A stretch of 64,000 nt of DNA from Pseudo-nitzschia pungens (Eukaryota > Bacillariophyta > Bacillariophyceae > Bacillariales > Bacillariaceae): positions 7,289,001-7,353,000 of the forward strand of contig CM074758.1 in NCBI GenBank assembly GCA_037355855.1, in the 5' to 3' direction. The translations under genes and the position numbers were made by a program. Under the pieces are notes generated by a model. The model was not told where the DNA came from, did no database searches, and saw nothing but the letters and a program-made list of their open reading frames with translations. This document shows positions 1 to 9,380 of the stretch, one piece after another. Positions within the stretch are counted from its first letter, which is position 1; each line of letters starts with the position of its first letter.

Positions 1-134
1 GTCTTTTGCACAAATGGGCGCTTGTTAGACCGAGTCCCAGAGGCAGACCTAGCAGAAGAAGGAGGCGTGGAAGATCTTTTCTTCCGGGAAGCTGCTTGGG
101 AGGTGGGCCACCCCTTAGTGGGAGGGGGAGGCAT
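1..134 (-). CDS. ORF1 N-terminus of autonomous non-LTR element copy L (partial, runs off window)
   Basis: The start codon lies at 132-134 on the minus strand in the context ACAATGCC. About 44 codons remain before the window edge. The product begins MPPPPTKGWPTSQ and is Pro/Ser/Arg-rich, the same as the start of copy A ORF1 at 9381. It is therefore the first part of the ORF1 (gag-like, probably RNA-binding) protein of another copy whose body lies left of the window. No upstream in-frame ATG occurs in the repeat leader, so this start is preferred. Nothing in the visible part is broken, but whether the whole ORF is intact cannot be judged. Confidence 0.8.
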   Translation of the reverse strand, partial: MPPPPTKGWPTSQAASRKKRSSTPPSSARSASGTRSNKRPFVQK

Positions 135-722
135 TGTACCAGAAGTGGAGCACTGAGGGCAGATGACAAATGCCGGGGCAGGAGAAGCACCGGTGGAGGG
201 CAAATCAACAGCAGAAAACCTCTAGTGGAGTGCAGGATCACCAACTGAAACGCCGCGCTTGAAAGGAGAAGCACCGGTTGAGGGCAAAGGCCGGGGCAGG
301 AGAAGCACCTGTTGAGAGCAAAGCAACAGCAGAAAACCTCCAGTGGAGTGCAGGAGCACCAACTGAAACGCCGCGCTTGAAAGGAGAAGCACCGGTTGAG
401 GGCAAAGGCCGGGGCAGGAGAAGCACCGGTTGAGAGCAAAGCAACAAATGAAAAGCAAGCAATTGGGTGTTGGACCAACAGCAGACACGCCTCTTGGATG
501 TGCAAGTGCCCGGTGATGACAAAGGCCGGAGCAGGTGAAGCACCGGTTGAGGGCAAAGGCCGGGGCAGGAGAAGCACCGGTGGAGGGCAATCAACAGCAG
601 AAAACCTCCAGTGGAGTGCAGGAGCACCAACGGAAACGCCTCGCTTGAATGGAGAAGTACCCGGTGTTGACAAAGGCCGGGGCAGGAGAAGCACCGGTTG
701 AAGACAAAGGCCGGGGCAGGAG

Positions 723-740
723 AAGCACCGGGTGAGGGCA
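723..740. repeat. Target-site duplication of element B (pair 2634-2651)
   Basis: The 18-nt sequence AAGCACCGGGTGAGGGCA lies immediately before B and is repeated exactly at 2634-2651 after its ATT tail. It shows insertion by target-primed reverse transcription into the minisatellite of L. Confidence 0.95.
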
Positions 741-1299
741 CAATTTGCGCATCGCGCATTTTGTCCGACGTTCCGATGTTCCAGTACTAAAAATACGTAG
801 ATTTCTACACAACTTTACCATGCGATATCTCGCTCCCTTTTACACCACCAATCACAACCCCAGGACCTACATGTATTAACCGAGACCTGCGCTCTTTGTT
901 TCTGCTATTGGTTCAGTTGCTGGCTGCTTCTTTTGGTTGATTTGGTTGCCAATTCACCACTCGGCCGATCGATCAGCAGCAACAACCAAAACAAAACCGA
1001 CACCTAATTTTCTACAGCACCTCCAGTACCGATTCTACAGCGATTCGAAAATACTTCTAATACTGTTGCCGTCTTACTGTTGCCGTCTGTACTGCTTCGA
1101 TCTGTTTCCAAGCTCCACCCTCAAGGCCCTTAAGTATATATTATACTTAATGTTCTACATTGTTTCCAAGCTTCCTAAGTGATTTCCACTTAACGTTCTA
1201 CATTCTTCAAGGTTCCTTGCTAAGTCCCCTAAGTCTTTTCAAGGTGTAGTTCACGAACAGCCCCTTCCACTGTAGGTATATTTCTACAAGAAATTCCAG

Positions 1300-1980
1300 C
1301 TGTCATCTGTTTTCAAGTCCATTGCCCTGCTGGACCATATGTGTTTTCGCTTATGGTCCTACTGTTTTCTGACCCAAGCCCCAAAGCCGCTTAGTACAGT
1401 TTGCTTAAGGCTCCACCACCTACATATACCTCTCAGATGCATTCTTCAACTGTCATCTGTTTTCAAGTCTACTGCCCTGCTGGACCATAAGTGTTTTCGC
1501 TTATGGTCCTACTGTTTCCTTACCCAAGCCCCAAAGCCGCTAAGTACAGCTTGCTTAAGGCTCTCATACCTACATATACCTCTCAGATGCATTCTTCAAC
1601 TGTCATCTGTTTTCAAGTCTACTGCCCTGCTGGACCATAAGTGTTTTCGCTTAAGGTCCTACTGTTTTTCTGACCCAAGCCCCAAAGCCGCTAAGTACAG
1701 TAAAGTACAGTTCGCTTAAGGCTCCACCATCTACATATACCTCTCAGATGCACACTTCAACTGTCATCTGTTTTCAAGTCTACTGCCCTGCCGGACCATA
1801 AGTGATATTTCCTTATGTCCACCTGTTTTTTTGACCCAAGCCCCAAAGTCGCTAAGTATTCTTTACTTAATGCACCACCACCATTATATACCCCTCCAGT
1901 TCACAGTACAGCTGAGACCTGTTTTCAAGCCTACAGCCCTGATGGTCCATAAGTGTTATCACTTAGAGCCACTGTTTCCA
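1300..1980 (+). repeat. Tandem ~150-bp hairpin-bearing units in B
   Basis: Successive units begin near CATCTGTTTTCAAGTC, carry a hairpin, then ACCCAAGCCCCAAAGCCG and AAGGCTCCACC. Hairpins lie at 1332-1359, 1482-1509, 1632-1659, 1793-1820 and about 1944-1970. The best has arms GGACCATAAGTG and CGCTTATGGTCC around a TTTT loop, a 12-bp stem with one G-U pair. Confidence 0.88.
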
Positions 1981-2164
1981 AGCTACTACGGGAGAGCAAG
2001 TTCAAGTTCTAACAGAAGGCCAGCTGTTACGAATTTGAATTTGGTAGTAGGCTCCACTGCCTCTACGTGGCTACTACTAAGTTCGAACAGGAGGACAGCT
2101 GTTCCGAATTTGGTAGTAGGCTCTGCACTTCATGTACCATACAGTGGTAAGGAATGTGTTCGGG

Positions 2165-2345
2165 GCTGACTACTCGCATTACTGATGCTGCAGTCCAGCA
2201 TTTAGAGAGGAGTTTTGCTTTTGTACGCTGACCACTTGCATTACTGATACTATGTATCTGAGGAAGGGTTTTGCTTGTGTCGGCTGACAACTAGCATTAC
2301 TGATGCTTTACAGCAGCATTCCAGGGACAGTTTTGCTTGTGTCTT
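2165..2345 (+). repeat. ~60-bp tandem repeats near the 3' end of B
   Basis: Three imperfect units share GCATTACTGATGC or GCATTACTGATAC, then AGTTTTGCTT and GCTGACNACT. They recur in C, E, F and J at the same relative place. Confidence 0.75.
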
Positions 2346-2504
2346 TCCCTTTCACGTTCTTGTTACCCCGTCTCCTGTACGCTTTGCAACAGCAGTGTCT
2401 GTTGTGCTCTGGACTGGTTTGTTTTTTTCCTGTTTCTTACCAAGGTTCGTTTGCAAAATAGCCGTATTTACAACCTGGGGCCTATTCCCCATGGTTGAGG
2501 CGGC

Positions 2505-2633
2505 GCGTCGTTCTACGACTTGGGGTCCTGACTCTTCGATTGAGGCGACGATAAAGTCTGGTTACAGACTGAGTAGCTTTTAACCACCTTCGGTGGATTT
2601 TCCTACTTAAATAAGTATATTATTATTATTATT
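2505..2633 (+). promoter_or_regulatory. 3' terminal domain shared with the autonomous element (probable RT recognition site)
   Basis: It contains CTTGGGGTCCTGACTCT, then GAGGCGACG, the perfect hairpin AGTCTG-GTTA-CAGACT, and a second hairpin CCACC-TTC-GGTGG before AAATAAGTATATTATT. The autonomous 3' UTR (18597-18710) has the same order; its second hairpin is TCACC-TTT-GGTGA. The shared 3' stem-loops fit a stringent-type LINE in which the reverse transcriptase recognises a specific RNA tail. The recognition role is inferred. Confidence 0.65.
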
Positions 2634-3789
2634 AAGCACCGGGTGAGGGCAAAGGCCGGGACAGGAGAAGCACCGGTTGGGAGCAAAGCAACAAATGCAA
2701 AGCAAGCAATTGGGTGTTGGACCAACAGCAGACACGCCTCTTGGATGTGCAAGTGCCAGGTGATGACAAAGGCCGGAGCAGGTGAAGCACCGGTTGAGGG
2801 CAAAGGCCGGGGCAGGAGAAGCACCGGTGGAGGACAAATCAACAGCAGACAACCTCCGGTGGAGCGCAGGATCACCAACTGAAACGCCGCGCTTGAATGG
2901 AGAAGTGACCGGTGCTGACAATGGCCGGGGCAGAAGAAGCACCGGTTGATGACAAAGGCCGGGGCAGGAGAAGCACCGGGTGAGGGCAAACAACAGCTGA
3001 AAAGCAAGCAATTGGGTGCTGGACCGACAGCAGACACGCCTCTTGGATGTGCAAGTGCCAGGTGATGAAAAAGGCCGGGGCAGGAGAAGCACCGGTTGAG
3101 GGCAAAGGCCGGGGCAGGAGAAGCACCAATGGAGGGCGAATCAACAGCTGAAAAGCAACCTGTTGGGTGCTGGAGCAACAGCAGACACTGCTCTGGGATA
3201 TAAAAGTGCCAGGTGATGACAAAGGCCAGGGCAGGAGAAGCACCGGTTGAGGGCAAAGCAACAGCTGAAAAGCAACCTGTTAGATGCTGGGGCAACAGAA
3301 GACACGCCGCTTGGAAAAGGTGTCGGGTGATGACAAAGGCCGGGGCAGGAGAGGCACCGGTTGAGAGCAAAGACCGGGGCAGGAGAAGCACCGGTTGAGG
3401 GCAATTCAACAGTAGAAAACCTCGAGTGGAGTGCAGAAGCAACAACAGACACGCCACCTGGGTGCAGAAATGCCTGATGATGACAAATGCCGGGGCAGTA
3501 GAAGCACCAGTTGAGTGATTGGTTGTATGCTGGGAAACAGGGTACAGCAGCAACAACAGGTCCAACGTTGGTCTGGACAAGGAAAAACTCCAGGGGAACC
3601 AAAAGAAAAGACTGGAGCACTACCAGAAGAGTCTCGTTCGAAACCCACAGAGGTGCTCTGGAGTTACAGAATTTAGAAACTCCAGTAGACCACTGCAAAT
3701 CGTGTAGAAACTGCAGCAAATTGGCGTGTAGACTTATAGGGACCAAAAGGGAACAGGGCAGCTGCTTGCGTAGAAACCAGGGGCTTTAG

Positions 3790-4408
3790 TAGGAATACTT
3801 GGGAACCGGGGGATATCAATGGCAGGGCACACTTAAAAGGCTCAGGAGGGAACTTGAAGTTCAAACTCGCAAGTACTTATAAGTGGAAACAGTATCCAGG
3901 GGCAATTGGCTTGAAAACAGGGACCTTGAGCGAGACACTTAGGGACCAGGGAAGCAGTGGAAACAGTATCCGGGGGCAATTGGCTTGAAAACAAATACCT
4001 TGAGCGAGACACTTAGGGACCAGGGAAGCTGCTTGCTTGAAAACAGGGGCTTTAGTAGAAACACCTAGGGACCAGAGGGAGGCTTGTATCTTGAAAACAG
4101 TGTCGAACTTGAAGTTCAAGTTGGGGTTGCTTAATAGCGAAAACACTTAGGGATCAGGGAACTTGCGAACACTTAGGGACCAGGGGAATTGTAGTCTTGA
4201 AAACAAGGGGCGGTAGTAGCTGTAGTCTTGGAAACAAGAGTGCAATAAGTATAAGGTACTTAGGGATCGGTTGGTCTTGGCTTGAAAACAGGTGTAGTAG
4301 GGGGAGCCTTAAGCGAGAACACTTATGGACTGGGGGGCTTGACTAGGAAACAGGGTAGCTCTTAAATGATAGGCACTTAGAAGAGCAGGTGGGCTATTGG
4401 CTTGAGAA
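3790..4408 (-). repeat. Leader hairpin block of L
   Basis: On the minus strand, modules TGTTTTCAAG(C)CAATTGCCCC alternate with short hairpin motifs of the form (C)CTAAGTG...CGCT(C/T)AAGG. The block is nearly identical to about 7035-7620 in A, in inverted orientation. Confidence 0.8.
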
Positions 4409-6036
4409 ATATCTCATGCAAGCCTTTGTCAACGCTGGCTTCAGAGGTGCTGACTTGTCCCTATTGAATCACATGCGCATGTCACTCAAGGCTATCTCCC
4501 TTGCTGACATTTGTACTCCAGATGGGAAAAGACTCTCTCCCATGGCCTTCCAGCTGACATCCTCCAATCACTTGAGGGATCATCTTGACTGGCCTAGATG
4601 TCCTCCATCTTGGCCTCCAGCAGCACAGCGCTTATGGACTAAGGCTCTTCAGACCTGTTTTCTTCCCCCCTGTCCACCCCCTGCAGCCAGGGCACTGGCT
4701 CCTTCTTTTCATCTTGGGCATTGGCTCTCTCCCCAGACAGCTTCTCTTTGGCCTTGGTTTTTGTCTCCATCCACCAACGGAATATTCTTCAAAACTTCTA
4801 CTGGCTGGATTGTGAGCACCTCCCAGGGCAGGGGCAGATACAGGGTCACTTCTGAACTCCTTTCTGACAAACCAGCCTGTGCTGATGTGCTTGTCTGCCC
4901 TGTTATTTGTGGACAAGTTGTCCGCGTTGTTGGGTCCTCAGCCTTTGTTTCTGAGCCTCCTGACATGGATCCTCTGGTGTACAATCCATTTGATTCTCTT
5001 CCAGACTCCCCAGTAGATGCCTTTGATGCACTCTGTGAGTCTCCAAGAGTACTTCTCCACAAATATTCCCTACCACAGGCTGGCTGTCAGCACCTTGTTG
5101 ATGCTATTGAGAGTGGTACTGCCAGTGCTGTATGTGATGGTTCATTTGATCCGGACCTTCTCAGAGGAACTTCTGCTTTCATTTTGTCCCCCAATACCTC
5201 CACCAAGAATGTTTCACTGTTTCTCACTGGCTGTAATTTTGTCAGCGGATCCCCTGAGGACCAATCATCCTATAGGAGTGAGCTGGCAGGCATCCTTGGG
5301 GTTCTCACCTGTTGCACTGCTCTGGTGAGTCTTTTTGATATTGCTTCTGGCTCTATCACCATTGCTCTGGATGGTGACACAGCTCTCAAACAGGCTGAGG
5401 GATCATGGCCATTGGTTATTTCCCAGAAGTCTTTTGATTATGTTTATGTCATCAGAAACATGATTTCTGCCCTGCCAATCTCTGTGCATTTTCAGTGGGT
5501 TCAGGGCCATCAAGCTGGAATCTTTCTTGATTGGTGGGCCCTTCGCAATCATCAGGTTGACAGCATGGCAAAGGCCTTTCTCTCTGTCCATAGAGCTTCT
5601 GCCCATCACTATCCCAGACTTGTGTTTGAGCCTTGGGCATTTTCTCTCAATGGATGCAAGTGTTCAAGGTTTGATCAGAATGCTCTGCATGTTGCCATTT
5701 CTGGTCCTCCTCTTCTTAAATATTGGCAGACCCACCATGACATCCCCATTCCACAACCTGTTCTGAGTTCCATCCATTGGTGTGCCCATCTGAATGCCTT
5801 CAAGCGTCTACCTCCTGGCATGCAAAGGTGGTTTGTCAAGTTTGCTTCTGGATGCATTGGTGTTGGCAACCAACTACTTCACTACCAGTATCAGGATCAC
5901 TCCAGGTGTCCCTTGTGTGATGCAGACAACGAGAAGGTTTCTCATGTGCTCTCCTGCAAGGATACTGGGGCTGTCACGCATAGTGTGTCTGCCTTCACGG
6001 GACCACTGCAGAAGAGGCTTGAAGCTGAACAAACTG
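4409..6036 (+). pseudogene. 5'- and 3'-truncated ORF2 fragment (copy M): RNase H and CCHC region
   Basis: The reading frame enters at LMQAFVNAGFRGADL, which corresponds to A at 16206, and continues to EAEQT, A about 17840. It carries a complete RNase H module: CDGSFDP, SYRSELAG, ALDGDTAL and the WVQGHQ/VDSMAK region, all four acidic positions present. The CPLC...H...C finger is also present. The 5' side joins the inverted leader of L; the 3' side joins an antisense copia gag fragment. The frame stays open through that join, giving a chimeric ORF to 6239. There is no endonuclease or RT, so it cannot be autonomous. Confidence 0.88.
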
Positions 6037-6443
6037 CTGGTTCGAATGGGAGTTGCGCTTGCAAGAGCTGTTGTTGTTGTTGGAATTGTTCGAGCGTTTC
6101 TGTTGTTGCCTGTTATTGTTCCTGTTGCCTTTCTTGTTGGCTTGGCGCTCGTGACAGCTCATGTAGTCCACAATGTGTCGGACTGTCGTGTCTTCTTGGA
6201 TTCCACTGTGCATCATGCCATAGCTTTCGATCCATGTAGAGGGAAAGGAATGGAGAAGGATGGTGAGTTTCTCCACTCTAGAAAGAGGCGCACTGCTTCC
6301 TTCTAGTTTCTGCGTATATTTCATGAGTATAAGGATGCGCTCAGCATGTTCCTTGCATGTAACCGATGGCGTCTTTCGGCATTCGTGGCTTCGAAGGTAG
6401 GTGTGCATGATATCCCTGGCATCTTTGGCATTGCAGTAGAGCT
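6037..6443 (-). pseudogene. Ty1/copia-type gag fragment
   Basis: On the minus strand one open frame runs from the junction with A (LYCNAKDARDIMHTYLRSHE...) through LEGSSAPLSRVEKLTILLHS, FPSTWIESY and IVDYMSCHERQANK to a basic, Asn/Gln-rich stretch. The Arg-x-Glu-Lys, FP-x-x-W and short-helix pattern fits the gag region of copia elements with a nucleocapsid-like tail. No protease, integrase or LTR adjoins it. It is trapped between M and the 5' end of A. Assignment rests on recalled family pattern only. Confidence 0.55.
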
Positions 6444-6535
6444 ACAATTTTGCGACGCGCGATTTTGTCCGACGTTCCGATGTTCCAGTACTTAAAACAC
6501 GTAGATTTCTACACAACTTTCCCCTTTGATATCTC
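6444..6535 (+). promoter_or_regulatory. Conserved 5' terminus of the autonomous element
   Basis: The order ACAATTTTGCG, TTGTCCGACGTTCCGATG, TTCCAGTACT, then the hairpin GTAGA-TT-TCTAC and ACAACTTTCCCC is nearly identical in D, K and L. The partner elements B, C, E, F and J share the same order. Full-length non-LTR elements carry internal promoters at the 5' end, so this is the best place for a promoter or 5' RNA structure. Direct evidence for either is lacking. Confidence 0.6.
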
Positions 6536-7034
6536 ACTCACTTCTAAAGCTCCTACAACAACACCAAGCACTACACCTATTAACAGAGACCTCCCCTATC
6601 TGATTCTGCTGTTTGTTTGGCTGCTCCTTGCTTCCTTTGGTTGCTTTGGTTCCTTGTTTCCTGTCGACGGTCGGCAAGCAACAAGCAACACGACCGAAAA
6701 CAAGGACACATAATTTTCTACAGCAATTGCAGTACTAATTTCTACAGCTGATTCTGTCCTTTCTCTTTGTCTCCGAGCTCGGTTTGTTTTTCGATCTGTT
6801 TTCAAGCTACCTTATTATTTAACGCTATACAGTCTTCCAAGCCCCTTAAGTGATATCCACTTAACGTTCTACATTCTTCAAGGTTCCTTGCTGAGTTCCC
6901 TAAGTCTTTTCAAGTTGAAGTTGTCGAACACATACAAACCCCCCTTCTAGAAGATTCCTACGCGCTGATCCTTAAGTATTTGCAAGTTCGCGCGAGCATA
7001 TCTTCCAGTTCCCTCTTTATTTTCAAGCCAATTG

Positions 7035-7620
7035 CCCACCACTCCTTAAGTGTTTATCACTTAAGAGTACCCCTGTTTCCTAGCCAAGCCCCCCAGTCCA
7101 TAAGTGTTCTCGCTTAAGGCTCCCCCTACTACACCTGTTTTCAAGCCAAGACCAACCGATCCCTAAGTAACTCCTACTTATTGCACTCTTGTTTCCAAGA
7201 CTACAGCTACTACAGCCCCTTGTTTTCAAGACTACAATTTCCCTGGTCCCTAAGTGTTCGCAAGTTCCCTGATCCCTAAGTGTTTTCGCTATTAAGCAAC
7301 CCCAACTTGAACTTCAAGTTCGACACTGTTTTCAAGATACAAGCCTCCCTCTGGTCCCTAGGTGTTTCTACTAAAGCCCCTGTTTTCAAGCAAGCAGCTT
7401 CCCTGGTCCCTAAGTGTCTCGCTCAAGGTATTTGTTTTCAAGCCAATTGCCCCCGGATACTGTTTCCACTGCTTCCCTGGTCCCTAAGTGTCTCGCTCAA
7501 GGTCCCTGTTTTCAAGCCAATTGCCCCTGGATACTGTTTCCACTTATAAGTACTTGCGAGTTTGAACTTCAAGTTCCCTCCTGAGCCTTTTAAGTGTGCC
7601 CTGCCATTGATATCCCCCGG
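7035..7620 (+). repeat. Leader hairpin block of A
   Basis: Repeated modules TTTTCAAGCCAATTGCCC alternate with small hairpins such as CTTAAGTG-TTTAT-CACTTAAG (about 7048-7068) and GTCCATAAGTG-TTCT-CGCTTAAGGC (about 7099-7123). The design resembles the 150-bp units of the partner elements, in shorter form. Confidence 0.75.
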
Positions 7621-7911
7621 TTCCCAAGTATTCCTACTAAAGCCCCTGGTTTCTACGCAAGCAGCTGCCCTGTTCCCTTTTGGTCCCTATAAGTCTACAC
7701 GCCAATTTGCTGCAGTTTCTACACGATTTGCAGTGGTCTACTGGAGTTTCTAAATTCTGTAACTCCAGAGCACCTCTGTGGGTTTCGAACGAGACTCTTC
7801 TGGTAGTGCTCCAGTCTTTTCTTTTGGTTCCCCTGGAGTTTTTCCTTGTCCAGACCAACGTTGGACCTGTTGTTGCTGCTGTACCCTGTTTCCCAGCATA
7901 CAACCAATCAC

Positions 7912-9354
7912 TCAACTGGTGCTTCTACTGCCCCGGCATTTGTCATCATCAGGCATTTCTGCACCCAGGTGGCGTGTCTGTTGTTGCTTCTGCACTCCAC
8001 TCGAGGTTTTCTACTGTTGAATTGCCCTCAACCGGTGCTTCTCCTGCCCCGGTCTTTGCTCTCAACCGGTGCCTCTCCTGCCCCGGCCTTTGTCATCACC
8101 CGACACCTTTTCCAAGCGGCGTGTCTTCTGTTGCCCCAGCATCTAACAGGTTGCTTTTCAGCTGTTGCTTTGCCCTCAACCGGTGCTTCTCCTGCCCTGG
8201 CCTTTGTCATCACCTGGCACTTTTATATCCCAGAGCAGTGTCTGCTGTTGCTCCAGCACCCAACAGGTTGCTTTTCAGCTGTTGATTCGCCCTCCATTGG
8301 TGCTTCTCCTGCCCCGGCCTTTGCCCTCAACCGGTGCTTCTCCTGCCCCGGCCTTTTTCATCACCTGGCACTTGCACATCCAAGAGGCGTGTCTGCTGTC
8401 GGTCCAGCACCCAATTGCTTGCTTTTCAGCTGTTGTTTGCCCTCACCCGGTGCTTCTCCTGCCCCGGCCTTTGTCATCAACCGGTGCTTCTTCTGCCCCG
8501 GCCATTGTCAGCACCGGTCACTTCTCCATTCAAGCGCGGCGTTTCAGTTGGTGATCCTGCGCTCCACCGGAGGTTGTCTGCTGTTGATTTGTCCTCCACC
8601 GGTGCTTCTCCTGCCCCGGCCTTTGCCCTCAACCGGTGCTTCACCTGCTCCGGCCTTTGTCATCACCTGGCACTTGCACATCCAAGAGGCGTGTCTGCTG
8701 TTGGTCCAACACCCAATTGCTTGCTTTGCATTTGTTGCTTTGCTCCCAACCGGTGCTTCTCCTGTCCCGGTCTTTGCTCTCAACCGGTGCCTCTCCTGCC
8801 CCGGCCTTTGTCTTCAACCGGTGCTTCTCCTGCCCCGGCCTTTGTCAACACCGGGTACTTCTCCATTCAAGCGAGGCGTTTCCGTTGGTGCTCCTGCACT
8901 CCACTGGAGGTTTTCTGCTGTTGATTGCCCTCCACCGGTGCTTCTCCTGCCCCGGCCTTTGCCCTCAACCGGTGCTTCACCTGCTCCGGCCTTTGTCATC
9001 ACCGGGCACTTGCACATCCAAGAGGCGTGTCTGCTGTTGGTCCAACACCCAATTGCTTGCTTTTCATTTGTTGCTTTGCTCTCAACCGGTGCTTCTCCTG
9101 CCCCGGCCTTTGCCCTCAACCGGTGCTTCTCCTTTCAAGCGCGGCGTTTCAGTTGGTGCTCCTGCACTCCACTGGAGGTTTTCTGCTGTTGCTTTGCTCT
9201 CAACAGGTGCTTCTCCTGCCCCGGCCTTTGCCCTCAACCGGTGCTTCTCCTTTCAAGCGCGGCGTTTCAGTTGGTGATCCTGCACTCCACTAGAGGTTTT
9301 CTGCTGTTGATTTGCCCTCCACCGGTGCTTCTCCTGCCCCGGCATTTGTCATCT
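7912..9354 (+). repeat. 34-bp minisatellite leader of A
   Basis: The unit is TGCCCCGGCCTTTGCCCTCA followed by ACCGGTGCTTCTCC; period 34 was measured at 8310-8344 and 8045-8079. It alternates with a spacer module containing CTGGCACTTGCACATCC and CACCCAATTGCTTGC. Because 34 is not a multiple of three and the unit lacks stops, all three forward frames stay open for long runs, including one of 649 codons. K has a shorter array and D barely one unit. Confidence 0.9.
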
Positions 9355-9380
9355 GCCCTCAGTGCTCCACTTCTGGTACA

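Larger units (their letters stand above)
741..2633 (+). mobile_element. Non-autonomous ~2 kb partner retroelement, copy B
   Basis: The 5' terminus is (A)CAATTTGCGCATCGCGCATT followed by TTGTCCGACGTTCCGATG, and the 3' end is (ATT)n. An 18-bp target-site duplication flanks it. No ORF of substance is present. In order it holds a 5' terminal domain with a GTAGA/TCTAC hairpin, a 0.5 kb region with AAGTG/CACTT hairpins, tandem ~150-bp units (1300-1980), a region with repeated TACGAATTTG motifs, ~60-bp repeats (2165-2345), and a 3' end shared with the autonomous element. Both termini match the autonomous family, so it is probably mobilised by that family's ORF2 protein. A tRNA-derived SINE is unlikely, since the length is about 1.9 kb and no convincing A/B boxes are present. 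Confidence 0.9.
135..3515 (-). repeat. 34-bp minisatellite in the leader of L (B inserted inside)
   Basis: Read on the minus strand, a 34-bp unit with core CAACCGGTGCTTCTCC followed by TGCCCCGGCCTTTG repeats many times. It is interspersed with longer spacer modules containing CATCCAAGAGGCGTG. It mirrors 7912-9354. The unit contains no stop codon in any frame, which generates long spurious proline-rich ORFs on both strands. Confidence 0.85.
1..4408 (-). mobile_element. Autonomous non-LTR retrotransposon copy L, leader segment (interrupted by B)
   Basis: This stretch is a near-identical inverted copy of 7035-9524 in copy A: ORF1 start, 34-bp minisatellite and hairpin block. It is interrupted at 741-2633 by partner element B. 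It stops at about 4408 at a leader point some 580 bp from the element's 5' end. The missing 5' tip lies at 20774-21351 in the same orientation. L was therefore probably one copy, split by the 4409-20773 block. At the split the left piece ends ...CTTGAGAAAT and the right begins AGAATAAAGG; uninterrupted leader in copy D (38725-38745) reads CTTGAAAATAAAGG. Confidence 0.85.

Noticed and set aside
741..2633. tRNA- or 5S-derived SINE head with Pol III promoter in partner elements
   Set aside because: Only a partial B-box-like GGTTCG is seen, far from the 5' end, and ~2 kb is too long; no tRNA-like fold was found.
6444..6535. Self-cleaving ribozyme (HDV-like or hammerhead) at the 5' terminus
   Set aside because: Short hairpins exist, but I could not place the nested pseudoknot of an HDV-like fold or the CTGATGA/GAAA core of a hammerhead.
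7912..9354. CRISPR-like direct repeats
   Set aside because: Units are contiguous without unique spacers, lie in a eukaryotic retroelement leader, and no Cas genes are present.
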